From contig SMXJ01000144.1 in NCBI GenBank assembly GCA_004356305.1, positions 1-7,918 on the forward strand: a stretch of DNA of 7,918 nucleotides. Direction: 5' to 3'. The notes under the pieces are model-generated. The model made no database searches, was not told where the DNA came from, and worked only from the letters and a program-made list of their open reading frames with translations. Shown one piece after another: positions 1 through 6,787 of the stretch. Source of the stretch: Bacteroidota bacterium (lineage in GTDB: Bacteria; Bacteroidota; Bacteroidia; Flavobacteriales; Flavobacteriaceae). The stretch's first letter is position 1. Each line of letters opens with the position of its first letter. The position numbers were made by a program, and so were the translations under genes.

Positions 1-201
1 AACTATGGTGTTTTCACTTCTATTGTTGTATACCCGGTTGTTCCAAAAGGACTCATTTTATTGCGTATGATCCCAACTGCATCACATACCATACAGGATA
101 TTGAACAAACCTTAGAAGCCTTCTCTGCCATTCGGGAACGATTGGAAAATGGAACCTACAAAAGACTTTCTGCCGCTGTAGCCGAAGAGTTTGGAGAGTA
201 G
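1..201 (+). CDS. Serine palmitoyltransferase / alpha-oxoamine synthase, C-terminal fragment (5' end outside window)
   Basis: The frame is open from base 1 to the TAG at 199-201 and gives the last 66 residues. The stretch YPVVPKG, then LLRMIPTASHT, then a helix with IEQTLEAFSAIRERL, is the C-terminal signature of PLP-dependent alpha-oxoamine synthases. This fold-type I family condenses an amino acid with an acyl-CoA (serine palmitoyltransferase, 2-amino-3-ketobutyrate CoA ligase Kbl, 8-amino-7-oxononanoate synthase BioF). The catalytic lysine lies outside the window, so substrate cannot be read directly. I favour serine palmitoyltransferase, the first step of sphingolipid synthesis, because Bacteroidetes commonly make sphingolipids, because the protein runs about 16 residues past the last family helix, and because a GNAT acyltransferase sits next to it. 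The shared YPVVPKG makes Kbl the main alternative. Its 3' end is 8 nt from the stop of the convergent gene, with no terminator between them. Confidence 0.72.
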   Translation, partial: NYGVFTSIVVYPVVPKGLILLRMIPTASHTIQDIEQTLEAFSAIRERLENGTYKRLSAAVAEEFGE

Positions 202-209
202 TTTTGTTA

Positions 210-1328
210 TTATAATTCCTTCCTAAAAGTACTTCGTTCCTTATGCTGTACCGGGCTATAATCCTTCCAGAGCAATTGTACTGCCGTATTTTCCTTTAAC
301 TCGGGGTTTGTTTCTACAATTTCAATTCCCTTGGAATTGAAGAGCTGCTGCATTTCTTCAAAAACAATTGCGGTAACTCCTTTTCCCTGATATTTGGGGT
401 CAATTCCTATTAAATAGAAAGCCGCAGTTTTCGCTTTTTTCTGTGCCCTTATAATATGCCACCATCCGAACGGGAATACTTTTCCATTGGCTTTTTTAAG
501 GGCTTTACTGAAAGATGGCATCACCACTGAAAAAGCGATTAATTTATCATGTTCATCTTTAATGCAGGTGATATAATCGGGATGAATAAATGTGAAATAC
601 TTCTCCTTGTAATAATCTATTTGATATTGCTGTACGGGTACAAACGTTTGAAGCGTATTGTACGTACTGTTGAGTAATCCAAACATCTCGTCTACATAGG
701 GCAATATTTCTTTTTTATTCTTAAATCGAACGACCGATAATCCATATCGTTGTCTAACGATCCTTGAAAACTTTTTTACTTTTTCAAATGCTTTTGGAGG
801 TATTGCAAGACGAAACTCGATCCAGGTAGCTTGTTTCTCGAGGCCTAACTGCTCAAAATGTTTTGCATAATAGGGGTAATGGTACCAAGTGATCATGGTA
901 TTCATCTCCTCATATCCCATAGTTAAGATACCCGCCTTTTCCATATTGGAGAAACCCACAGGGCCTTCGGCGTACTCCAGATTGTTTTTTCGTCCGGTTT
1001 CGTAAACTATATCGAGTAGGGCCTCTGTCACTTGAAGGTCGTCAATAACATCGAACCACCCAAACCGGATTTTTCTTTTTTTCAGCTCATCGATTTCGAG
1101 ATGATTGATGATCACGGCAATTCTACCGGCAATCTTTCCATCCTTATAGGCCAGATAATAATCAGCTTCGGCATTTTGGAAAACAGGATTTTTGGAGGAA
1201 TCCAATGTTTCCATTTCATCCTTAATAATGGGGGGAACCCAGTATTTACAGTCTTTATATAACTGAAATGGGAAGGTGACAAACTGTTTTAATCCTTTTC
1301 GGTTGGTTACTTTTAAAATTTCAATCAT
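210..1328 (-). CDS. GNAT-superfamily acyltransferase, candidate bacterial ceramide synthase (bCerS-like)
   Basis: This is a complete 372-residue protein starting at ATG (1328-1326) and ending in TAA. The N-terminal region has LYKDCKYWVPPIIKDE (23-38) and AYKDGKIAGRIAVIIN (60-75), an RFGWFDVIDD strand (88-97) and EGPVGFSN (121-128). The C-terminal GNAT core has a YLIGIDPKYQGKGVTA strand and loop (305-320), where Q314-G-K-G-V fits the pyrophosphate-binding R/QxxGxG/A motif for acyl-CoA, followed by an ETNPELKENT (339-348) strand and loop. The length of about 370 residues is twice a single GNAT domain and fits a duplicated or two-lobed form common in Bacteroidetes. Cytoplasmic or membrane-peripheral location is likely, since I see no signal peptide or membrane span. 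It follows the barrel gene by 11 nt and is probably co-transcribed with it. The functional call rests on established work that bacterial ceramide synthase is a GNAT-like protein encoded near serine palmitoyltransferase; assigning that role here is inference. Confidence 0.8.
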   Translation of the reverse strand: MIEILKVTNRKGLKQFVTFPFQLYKDCKYWVPPIIKDEMETLDSSKNPVFQNAEADYYLAYKDGKIAGRIAVIINHLEIDELKKRKIRFGWFDVIDDLQVTEALLDIVYETGRKNNLEYAEGPVGFSNMEKAGILTMGYEEMNTMITWYHYPYYAKHFEQLGLEKQATWIEFRLAIPPKAFEKVKKFSRIVRQRYGLSVVRFKNKKEILPYVDEMFGLLNSTYNTLQTFVPVQQYQIDYYKEKYFTFIHPDYITCIKDEHDKLIAFSVVMPSFSKALKKANGKVFPFGWWHIIRAQKKAKTAAFYLIGIDPKYQGKGVTAIVFEEMQQLFNSKGIEIVETNPELKENTAVQLLWKDYSPVQHKERSTFRKEL

Positions 1329-1339
1329 ATATGCTTAAG

Positions 1340-2368
1340 CTATAATTCACCGTCACCTCCATCATCTTCAATTTCGAAATCATCTATGCGTTTATTCCTT
1401 CTTTTCTTCTCCCTTTTCTTCGATTTTTTCAGTGCTTTGTTCTTATCCTTTTCGGCTTTTCGAGCATCTCTTCCCGACCTGCCTTTTTTCTCTAAAAATT
1501 CGTCCTGATCATGCATATCGAATCGATACGCCATACCTATTCTTCCGTAGAAAACCGAAGGTGTATCTTTAAAGTTAACTGTTACCGATAAATCCACGTG
1601 AAAATTATCGTTGACCAATGTCGCCACACCACCTCGCAATAATTGATCTGCGTAAAAATCGCTTTTGAATCCTTCATTTTCCAAAAATACCGAAAAGTAA
1701 TCATTGGTGGCATAGGTTAGTGTAATAATATAACCATAGGACGGGAAGTCTGTTGTGATCCGATCGGCAATAATGTTGGTAACCAGTACAAATCCACCGA
1801 TCCAATTGTTCTGAGTGGATAATACCACCTTGGGACTGATAGTGCTTTCCGGTTCCGGACTAAACGGATTATCGGCAAAATCGAAATTAGCGCCGGCATA
1901 GATAGAAACCGCCGGAATTAGATCGGACCATTGCCACCTGTAGTTCGCCTTCCAGCTATACAAATTAAAGCCCTCGAGCTCTTTCTTCCGATAGGGGTCG
2001 TAAATCAAGTATTTAGCGCCTAGGGTATTACTTCTGAAGTTTGAAAAAGTACGCTCTAATCCCTGCCCCTGAGTATCGGTCACATTATTTCTTTGAAACG
2101 AACCCATTATGCTTACTTCAAATTCTTCTTTCCACACTCCATAACGGGCGATATAATCCCAGCTAAAAATATTGGATTCGGTCTGTAAGAGGTTGTGTTT
2201 TTCCTTTCCAATGGATATTCCACTCTCGAACTGCAAAACCTTTTTGCCCACTGAAAAAGCCCCTTGTGAGACACCTGGACGATTCGTATTGATCATCTCG
2301 GTATACTGAGCAATAGCTCCAACAGGCAGTAATAACAAGATCAAAAGAAAAAATAGCCGATTCGTCAT
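1340..2368 (-). CDS. Outer-membrane beta-barrel protein, PF13557-like 'transporter', with a lysine-rich C-terminal tail
   Basis: This is a 342-residue protein starting at ATG (2368-2366). Residues 1-20 form a signal peptide (MTNR, then a run of Leu/Ile, then VGAIA) with likely cleavage before Q21. The mature start, with INTNRPGVSQGAF at 26-38 and VLQFESGISIG at 44-54, is the typical opening of the barrel family labelled 'putative MetA-pathway of phenol degradation' (PF13557), whose members in Bacteroidetes are usually just called transporters. Alternating aromatic strands continue to about residue 283, where YGRIGMAYRF (274-283) looks like the closing strand with a terminal Phe. About 59 residues follow; residues 293-328 are dominated by Lys/Arg and the last 14 are acidic and glycine-rich. 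That tail should lie in the periplasm. No evidence here links it to phenol breakdown. It is the first gene of a two-gene unit with the downstream GNAT gene and has an exact TAnnTTTG box upstream. Confidence 0.78.
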   Translation of the reverse strand: MTNRLFFLLILLLLPVGAIAQYTEMINTNRPGVSQGAFSVGKKVLQFESGISIGKEKHNLLQTESNIFSWDYIARYGVWKEEFEVSIMGSFQRNNVTDTQGQGLERTFSNFRSNTLGAKYLIYDPYRKKELEGFNLYSWKANYRWQWSDLIPAVSIYAGANFDFADNPFSPEPESTISPKVVLSTQNNWIGGFVLVTNIIADRITTDFPSYGYIITLTYATNDYFSVFLENEGFKSDFYADQLLRGGVATLVNDNFHVDLSVTVNFKDTPSVFYGRIGMAYRFDMHDQDEFLEKKGRSGRDARKAEKDKNKALKKSKKREKKRRNKRIDDFEIEDDGGDGEL

Positions 2369-2384
2369 AGTTTTGGGTTTAGTT

Positions 2385-2392
2385 CAAAGATA
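2385..2392 (-). promoter_or_regulatory. Candidate -7 box for the barrel-GNAT unit
   Basis: Read on the minus strand this is TATCTTTG, an exact match to TAnnTTTG. It lies 16 nt before the ATG of the barrel gene, which would leave a very short leader of roughly 10 nt. No clear upstream TTTG supports it, so the call rests on the -7 box and position alone. Confidence 0.4.
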
Positions 2393-2447
2393 TAAGATTT
2401 TATCATTTATTTAATAGTTGATTTTTTTCTTTTTCTGAAGCATTATG

Positions 2448-2455
2448 TACTTTTG
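2448..2455 (+). promoter_or_regulatory. Candidate -7 box for the DUF4834 gene
   Basis: TACTTTTG is an exact match to TAnnTTTG. A T-run at 2422-2428 occupies the expected -33 region, but there is no true TTTG there. Transcription would start around 2460-2463, just ahead of the inverted repeat at 2466-2490, giving a leader of about 45 nt before the ATG at 2506. Confidence 0.45.
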
Positions 2456-2465
2456 AAGACTATTC

Positions 2466-2490
2466 ACTCCGTCACATTTACTTACGGAGT
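2466..2490 (+). repeat. Inverted repeat / 5'-leader hairpin
   Basis: ACTCCGT (2466-2472) and ACGGAGT (2484-2490) are perfect inverted copies of 7 bp separated by 11 nt. There is no T-run after it, so it is not an intrinsic terminator. It lies between the predicted transcription start and the DUF4834 start codon, so it would form a hairpin at the extreme 5' end of the mRNA or act as a two-half-site operator in DNA. Confidence 0.5.
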
Positions 2491-2505
2491 ACAAAGAAAA
2501 AACTA

Positions 2506-2769
2506 ATGATTTCTTTTCTGAAAACGATTTTAGTTATCCTCTTGGTATATTTAGTGCTTAAGTTTTTATTTCGGCTATTGAATCCGTATATAATGCGTTT
2601 TATAGCCAAAAAAGTAGCACAACGATTCGAAAATACTTTTGTGCAGAACCCTTTTCATCAAAGCCAGAAACAAGACCAGGACGAATTAACAATCGATGGA
2701 TCTTCAAAAAAATCTCCTGCTGATGAAAAAATTGTAGGCGAGTATATCGATTATGATGAGGTCGAGTAA
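2506..2769 (+). CDS. DUF4834-family small membrane protein
   Basis: This is an 87-residue protein. Residues 4-25 form one strongly hydrophobic membrane span (FLKTILVILLVYLVLKFLF), followed by a basic amphipathic stretch (NPYIMRFIAKKVAQRFENTF, 26-45), a polar linker and the acidic end VGEYIDYDEVE (77-87). This order of span, basic helix, variable linker and conserved acidic GEYIDY end fits the DUF4834 family of Bacteroidetes as I know it. The biochemical role is unknown. The hydrophobic N-terminus is more likely a membrane anchor than a cleaved signal, because no small-residue cleavage site follows. The start is ATG with an A-rich leader and no clear Shine-Dalgarno sequence. It points toward the YfhO gene 123 nt downstream and may be read through into it. 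Confidence 0.72.
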   Translation: MISFLKTILVILLVYLVLKFLFRLLNPYIMRFIAKKVAQRFENTFVQNPFHQSQKQDQDELTIDGSSKKSPADEKIVGEYIDYDEVE

Positions 2770-2892
2770 TTTACCTCCATCCCCATAATTCTCTGGAGCA
2801 ATGTTCATATTCTGTGGCATATTATATAGGTAGCCGTATCCTCTATCTAGCATATTTTTTATAATTTCCCCTCAATCTAAATACCGGCATTC
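2770..2892 (+). other. Gap between DUF4834 and YfhO genes; possible weak promoter
   Basis: There is no ORF or clear terminator in this 123-bp stretch. TATTTTTT at 2853-2860 matches TAnnTTTG at all but the last base and lies 32 nt before the YfhO ATG, so a separate promoter is possible, but I see no -33 partner. A 5-bp inverted pair (CTCCA 2775-2779, TGGAG 2794-2798) is too short and lacks a T-run. Either read-through from DUF4834 or an independent start would fit. Confidence 0.25.
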
Positions 2893-5370
2893 ATGCAGTT
2901 CAATTTCAAAAAAATTCTTCCGCATCTCTTGGTGATAGTGTTGTTCGTTATCGCTTCGTTGGCTTACTTTTATCCTGTCCTGCAAGGAAAGGCCATTTTC
3001 CAAAGTGACATAGTTCAATATACCGGAATGGCCAAACAACAAAACGATTTTCGAAAGCAAACCGGCGAAGAAACCTATTGGACCAATAGTGCCTTTGGAG
3101 GAATGCCAACCTATCAGTTGGGGGCGAAATATCCTCACAACTACAGTAAGAAGTTAGATCTAACGCTTCGCTTCCTGCCCAGACCGGCAGATTATCTCTT
3201 CTTGTATTTTATAAGTATGTATATCCTCTTTTTGGTGTTGAAAGTGGATTACAAACTCGCATTTGTAGGTGCCCTTGCGTTCGGTTTTTCCACCTATCTT
3301 ATTATTATTTTAGGAGTTGGGCACAACGCAAAAGCACACGCGATAGCTTATATGCCATTGGTCATAAGTGGGATAATTCTTACTTTTCGAGGAAAATATA
3401 TCCGTGGATTTTTACTCACTACCGTTGCGATGGCACTGGAGTTGGTCGCCAATCACTTCCAAATGACCTATTATTTATTGTTGTTGGTCATTTGTATTGG
3501 AATTGCCTATATGGTTGACGCTTTCAGAAAAAAAATGTTACCCCAATATTTCAAGGCGATCGGAGTAATGGCATTGGGAGTGCTGCTGGCCATGGGTCTT
3601 AATGCGACCAACATAATGGCGACAAAGGAATACGCCGATACGTCAACACGGGGTAAAAGTGAACTGACCATCAAGCCGGACGGCTCTCCTAAAGCATCAA
3701 CTGATGGGCTTGACTACGACTATATCACCGAGTACAGTTATGGTAAATTAGAAAGCTTTGACTTGTTGATTCCCAAGTTTATGGGTGGGGGATCCGAAGA
3801 CGATTTTCCAAAGGATTCGGAAGCCGTTCAGGAGTTATTGAAAGTGGGAGCTACCCCCCAGGAAGCCCGTCAATTTTTGAGCGAACAGATTCCTTTTTAC
3901 TGGGGAGACCAACCCATTGTCGCGGCGCCGGCATATATTGGAGCGACGATCATTTTTCTGGCGGTTCTGGCATTGTTTCTGGTTCAGGGCCGTATCAAAT
4001 GGTGGATAGTGGCGGGGTTAACGCTAAGCCTATTACTCTCTTGGGGAAAGAACTTTTCCTTATTAACCGAATTCTTCATCGATTACGTTCCGCTGTACAA
4101 TAAATTTAGGTCGGTTTCTTCTATACAGGTAATCCTGGAATTGTTAGTTCCATTACTTGCGATTGTTGGATTACATAAGTTCTTTTTGTCACCAACCGAA
4201 TCCTCCGATGAAGGTGTGAATGATCTTCTTAGTAAAGAAGCAAAGAAAAAAGCTTTGTTTTATTCAACCGGTATTGTAGGCGGACTAACAATCATTTTCA
4301 TGCTATTCGGATCGCAGTTATTCTCTTTCGCAAGTCTTTATGACTCACTGATCATCGAGCAAATGGGAATTCCGTTTATGGATGCCGTTCGGGAAGATAG
4401 AATGTCTGTATTTAGAATGGATACCCTTCGCTCCATTTTATTCGTTGTTTTGACGGCCACCGTATTGTGGTTAGTATTTTCAGAAAAACTAAAAAAGAGC
4501 TATGCAATAGGCATCATCGCCTTTTTGATCATTGTTGATCTGGTAGGAATTGATAAGCGTTATGTGAACGCCGATAATTTTGTGATTTCCCGGATCATGG
4601 AGCAACCTTTCCTTGAAACTGCGGCAGACACCAAAATACTTCAGGACGATGGTTATTTTCGTGTTTATGATGCCACGGGCAATGCGTTTAGTAGTGGCCA
4701 AGTCAGTTATTATCATAATGCACTGGGGGGCTATCATGCTGCCAAACCGGGTAGAATACAGGATATCGATGATTTTTATTTAATCGAAGGCGATGCGGGG
4801 ATCCTCAATATGATGAATGTAAAATATATACTCGTTCATGATAGGGATGGCAAACCCGCGGCACAGCAAAATCCATTTGCCAATGGCCCGGCCTGGTTCG
4901 TTGAGAATGTTCTGATGGCAAAAAACGCGAACGAAGAAATATTGTTGCTGGATAGCCTGAACACTAAAACAACGGCTGTCATTCACGCCGATTTTTTAAA
5001 GAGGATCCCCACTGAAAATATTAAACGGGATAGCACGGCAAGTATCGATCTGGTAAGTCATCAACCCAACCATTTGGTATATGAAACAACTTCAAAAACC
5101 GATCAGTTGGCTGTTTTCTCCGAGGTTTATTACCCCAAAGGGTGGGACGCCTATATCGATGGAAAACCCGTCGAGCATTTTCGAGCCAATTACACCCTAC
5201 GAGCTATGATAGTACCGGAGGGTGTACACCAAATTGAATTTAAGTTCGAACCACGGGTAATAAAAACAGGGAGTAAAATAACACTGGTAAGCAGTATATT
5301 ATTTTTCTTATTGCTGATGGGCGGATTGTTTTTGCTGCTTTGGAAAAAGAAACCCTCAACTCTCACCTAA
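2893..5370 (+). CDS. YfhO-family polytopic membrane protein (GT-C-like, surface glycan modification)
   Basis: This is an 825-residue integral membrane protein. A span at about 9-29 is followed by an external loop with QSDIVQY (37-43), YWTNSAFGGMPTYQ (62-75) and a DLTLRFLPRPADY stretch (89-101). The acidic D39 after the first span is where GT-C enzymes usually carry a catalytic Asp. About six more spans lie between 98 and 238, then a polar loop (about 240-347), further spans at about 349-384, 412-430, 456-478 and 513-551, a large soluble domain (about 552-795) and a last span at 797-817 with a KKK end. The soluble domain ends with SEVYYPKGWDAYIDGKPV (743-760), which is characteristic of PF09586. 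In Firmicutes, YfhO proteins are implicated in adding sugars to lipoteichoic acid from lipid-linked donors; the Bacteroidetes substrate is not known. The TAA overlaps the ATG of the glycosyltransferase gene. Confidence 0.85.
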   Translation: MQFNFKKILPHLLVIVLFVIASLAYFYPVLQGKAIFQSDIVQYTGMAKQQNDFRKQTGEETYWTNSAFGGMPTYQLGAKYPHNYSKKLDLTLRFLPRPADYLFLYFISMYILFLVLKVDYKLAFVGALAFGFSTYLIIILGVGHNAKAHAIAYMPLVISGIILTFRGKYIRGFLLTTVAMALELVANHFQMTYYLLLLVICIGIAYMVDAFRKKMLPQYFKAIGVMALGVLLAMGLNATNIMATKEYADTSTRGKSELTIKPDGSPKASTDGLDYDYITEYSYGKLESFDLLIPKFMGGGSEDDFPKDSEAVQELLKVGATPQEARQFLSEQIPFYWGDQPIVAAPAYIGATIIFLAVLALFLVQGRIKWWIVAGLTLSLLLSWGKNFSLLTEFFIDYVPLYNKFRSVSSIQVILELLVPLLAIVGLHKFFLSPTESSDEGVNDLLSKEAKKKALFYSTGIVGGLTIIFMLFGSQLFSFASLYDSLIIEQMGIPFMDAVREDRMSVFRMDTLRSILFVVLTATVLWLVFSEKLKKSYAIGIIAFLIIVDLVGIDKRYVNADNFVISRIMEQPFLETAADTKILQDDGYFRVYDATGNAFSSGQVSYYHNALGGYHAAKPGRIQDIDDFYLIEGDAGILNMMNVKYILVHDRDGKPAAQQNPFANGPAWFVENVLMAKNANEEILLLDSLNTKTTAVIHADFLKRIPTENIKRDSTASIDLVSHQPNHLVYETTSKTDQLAVFSEVYYPKGWDAYIDGKPVEHFRANYTLRAMIVPEGVHQIEFKFEPRVIKTGSKITLVSSILFFLLLMGGLFLLLWKKKPSTLT

Positions 5371-6686
5371 TGGGTATGAAACGAGTCCTCATAATTTGCT
5401 ATTATTGGCCTCCTGCCGGGGGTCCGGGGGTCCAACGCTGGTTGAAATTTGTGAAGTACTTTCGGGATTTTGGAGTAACACCAATTGTTTTTGCTCCGGC
5501 CGGAGCCTATTATCCTTTGCAAGATGACAGTTTAGTCGCTGAGATTCCGAGAGGAGTTGAAGTTATACGGTTTCCGGTAAAAGAACCCTATCGATTTGCT
5601 AAATGGATCTCTGGAAAGAAAACAAAAACCATCAGTAGCGGTATCATTTCTGAAAGGAATCCCTCTATCCTCGAAAAATTAATGCTGTACGTTCGGGGGA
5701 ATTTATTTATTCCGGACGCCCGGGTGGGAATGGTGAAACCTGCTTTGGAATTCCTTCATGATTATTTATCGCAAACCACTATCGACACCATAATCACGAC
5801 AGGTCCACCACATAGTATGCATTTAATTGGACTCAGTCTCAGAAAAGAACTTGAGATACCATGGATAGCCGATTTTAGAGATCCCTGGACGACGATTCAT
5901 TACCACAGATCGTTGAACCTCACAAGGAGTTCAGAAAAAAAACATAAAGCTTTGGAAAAGGAGGTATTGAATACTGCCGATGTTATTGTAGTGACTAGTC
6001 CGAACACTAAAAAAGAATTTGCTGCTATAACGAATAAACCCATTTCGGTGATAACAAATGGTTATGACGTTCCAGAATTGCTTTCTGAAACCACGACAGC
6101 AGGAGGAGAGATCAGGAGAATCCCGGACCCTAAATTTACCATAGTGCATATAGGATCGCTTTTGAGCCATCGAAATCCGATAGTATTATGGAAAGTACTT
6201 TCAGAATTGATCGAATCCCATCCGAAATTTGCAGATAATTGCCTGATCAAATTGGTCGGTGCCACAGGTAAGGATGTGATCATGAGTTTGTTTGAATTCG
6301 GGTTAGAGCATTATTTTGAAGATAGTGGTTACGTCTCACATTCGGAGGCTATGCAGCTTCAGCGCAACGCCCAGATCCTATTACTTGTAGAAATAGATCG
6401 TTCGGAAACCAAAGCCATTATTCCGGGGAAATTATTTGAGTACCTTTATGCGAGACGTCCAATTATAGCCTTAGGGCCAGCGGGAAGTGATATTGAAGGA
6501 ATAATCGATGAAACCCGATCGGGTCGATTTTTCAACTATTCTGAAAAAGAACAATTAAAAGAACAACTCCTGGAATATTTCGATGATTACCTCAATGACA
6601 ATTTGAATGTGGCTTCAGAGAATATTGAGAAGTACAGCAGGCGGGAGCTCACCAAAAAAATGGCCGAAATAGTGAACAACGTTTAA
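5370..6686 (+). CDS. GT-B glycosyltransferase (GT4/GT1-like), coupled to the YfhO gene
   Basis: Starting at ATG 5370 this gives 438 residues. The N-terminal Rossmann lobe begins MKRVLIICYYWPPAGGPGVQRW (from residue 3), with the glycine-rich acceptor-side loop. It continues with TTGPPHS (143-149) and ADFRDPW (167-173). The second lobe holds VITNGYD (228-233 region), IVHIGSLLSHRNP (258-270) and IIPGKLFEYLYARRPIIALGP (350-370), where the Pro-Gly-Lys-x-x-Glu series resembles the nucleotide-sugar binding region of GT4-type enzymes. There is no membrane span or signal, so it is cytoplasmic, probably at the inner face of the membrane. The ATG overlaps the YfhO stop in TAATG, so translational coupling is likely. 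A TTG at 5340 would extend the protein by 10 residues inside the YfhO gene, and a second ATG at 5376 would remove two; I prefer 5370. Donor and acceptor sugars cannot be told. Confidence 0.85.
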   Translation: MGMKRVLIICYYWPPAGGPGVQRWLKFVKYFRDFGVTPIVFAPAGAYYPLQDDSLVAEIPRGVEVIRFPVKEPYRFAKWISGKKTKTISSGIISERNPSILEKLMLYVRGNLFIPDARVGMVKPALEFLHDYLSQTTIDTIITTGPPHSMHLIGLSLRKELEIPWIADFRDPWTTIHYHRSLNLTRSSEKKHKALEKEVLNTADVIVVTSPNTKKEFAAITNKPISVITNGYDVPELLSETTTAGGEIRRIPDPKFTIVHIGSLLSHRNPIVLWKVLSELIESHPKFADNCLIKLVGATGKDVIMSLFEFGLEHYFEDSGYVSHSEAMQLQRNAQILLLVEIDRSETKAIIPGKLFEYLYARRPIIALGPAGSDIEGIIDETRSGRFFNYSEKEQLKEQLLEYFDDYLNDNLNVASENIEKYSRRELTKKMAEIVNNV

Positions 6687-6787
6687 GGAAATTTTCGAAC
6701 CATATCCCTTACTTACCTAAAAAAAAGCGAAACCCTCGATCCCTGCCTGGGCAGATCACAAGGGTTTCTCACTAACCAACCAAAAAA
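6687..6787. other. Convergent intergenic region
   Basis: This 101-bp gap lies between the stops of the glycosyltransferase gene and the minus-strand Tyr-rich gene. It contains the terminator described separately and no ORF. Nothing in it resembles a U-tract terminator for the plus strand, so plus-strand transcripts may end by another route or run through. Confidence 0.6.
6719..6768 (-). terminator. Intrinsic terminator of the Tyr-rich protein gene
   Basis: On the minus strand, GAAACCCT (6768-6761) and AGGGTTTC (6736-6729) form a perfect 8-bp stem. The region between can fold further: ATC/GAT (6755-6757 with 6738-6740) and GCAG/CTGC (6751-6754 with 6743-6746) around a 4-nt loop. The stem is followed, after GC, by eight T residues (plus-strand A at 6719-6726). 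It begins about 20 nt after the stop codon of the minus-strand gene. On the plus strand the same stem is followed by TCACTAACC, with no U-run, so it should work mainly in one direction. Confidence 0.85.

Larger units (their letters stand above)
2369..2505. promoter_or_regulatory. AT-rich divergent promoter region
   Basis: This 137-bp gap lies between the divergently transcribed barrel gene and the DUF4834 gene. The centre (about 2393-2440) is almost entirely A and T with T-runs. It carries one exact Bacteroidetes -7 box facing each way, listed separately, and a perfect inverted repeat near the DUF4834 start. No good -33 TTTG is found at the right spacing for either box; the plus-strand one only has a T-run in that place. 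Confidence 0.5.

Noticed and set aside
1032..1262. 76-codon plus-strand ORF inside the GNAT gene
   Set aside because: It lies opposite conserved GNAT protein sequence and has no recognisable features.
2775..2798. Short inverted pair CTCCA/TGGAG after DUF4834 as a terminator
   Set aside because: Only 5 bp with a 14-nt loop and no T-run following.
2872..3138. 88-codon minus-strand ORF overlapping the YfhO start
   Set aside because: It is antisense to the conserved SDI...FGGMPTYQ region of YfhO and shows no family-like motif or promoter.
5340..5369. TTG start adding 10 residues to the glycosyltransferase
   Set aside because: The ATG at 5370 overlaps the YfhO stop in the classic TAATG arrangement, and the added residues do not resemble the usual start of this enzyme family, which begins just before the first beta strand.
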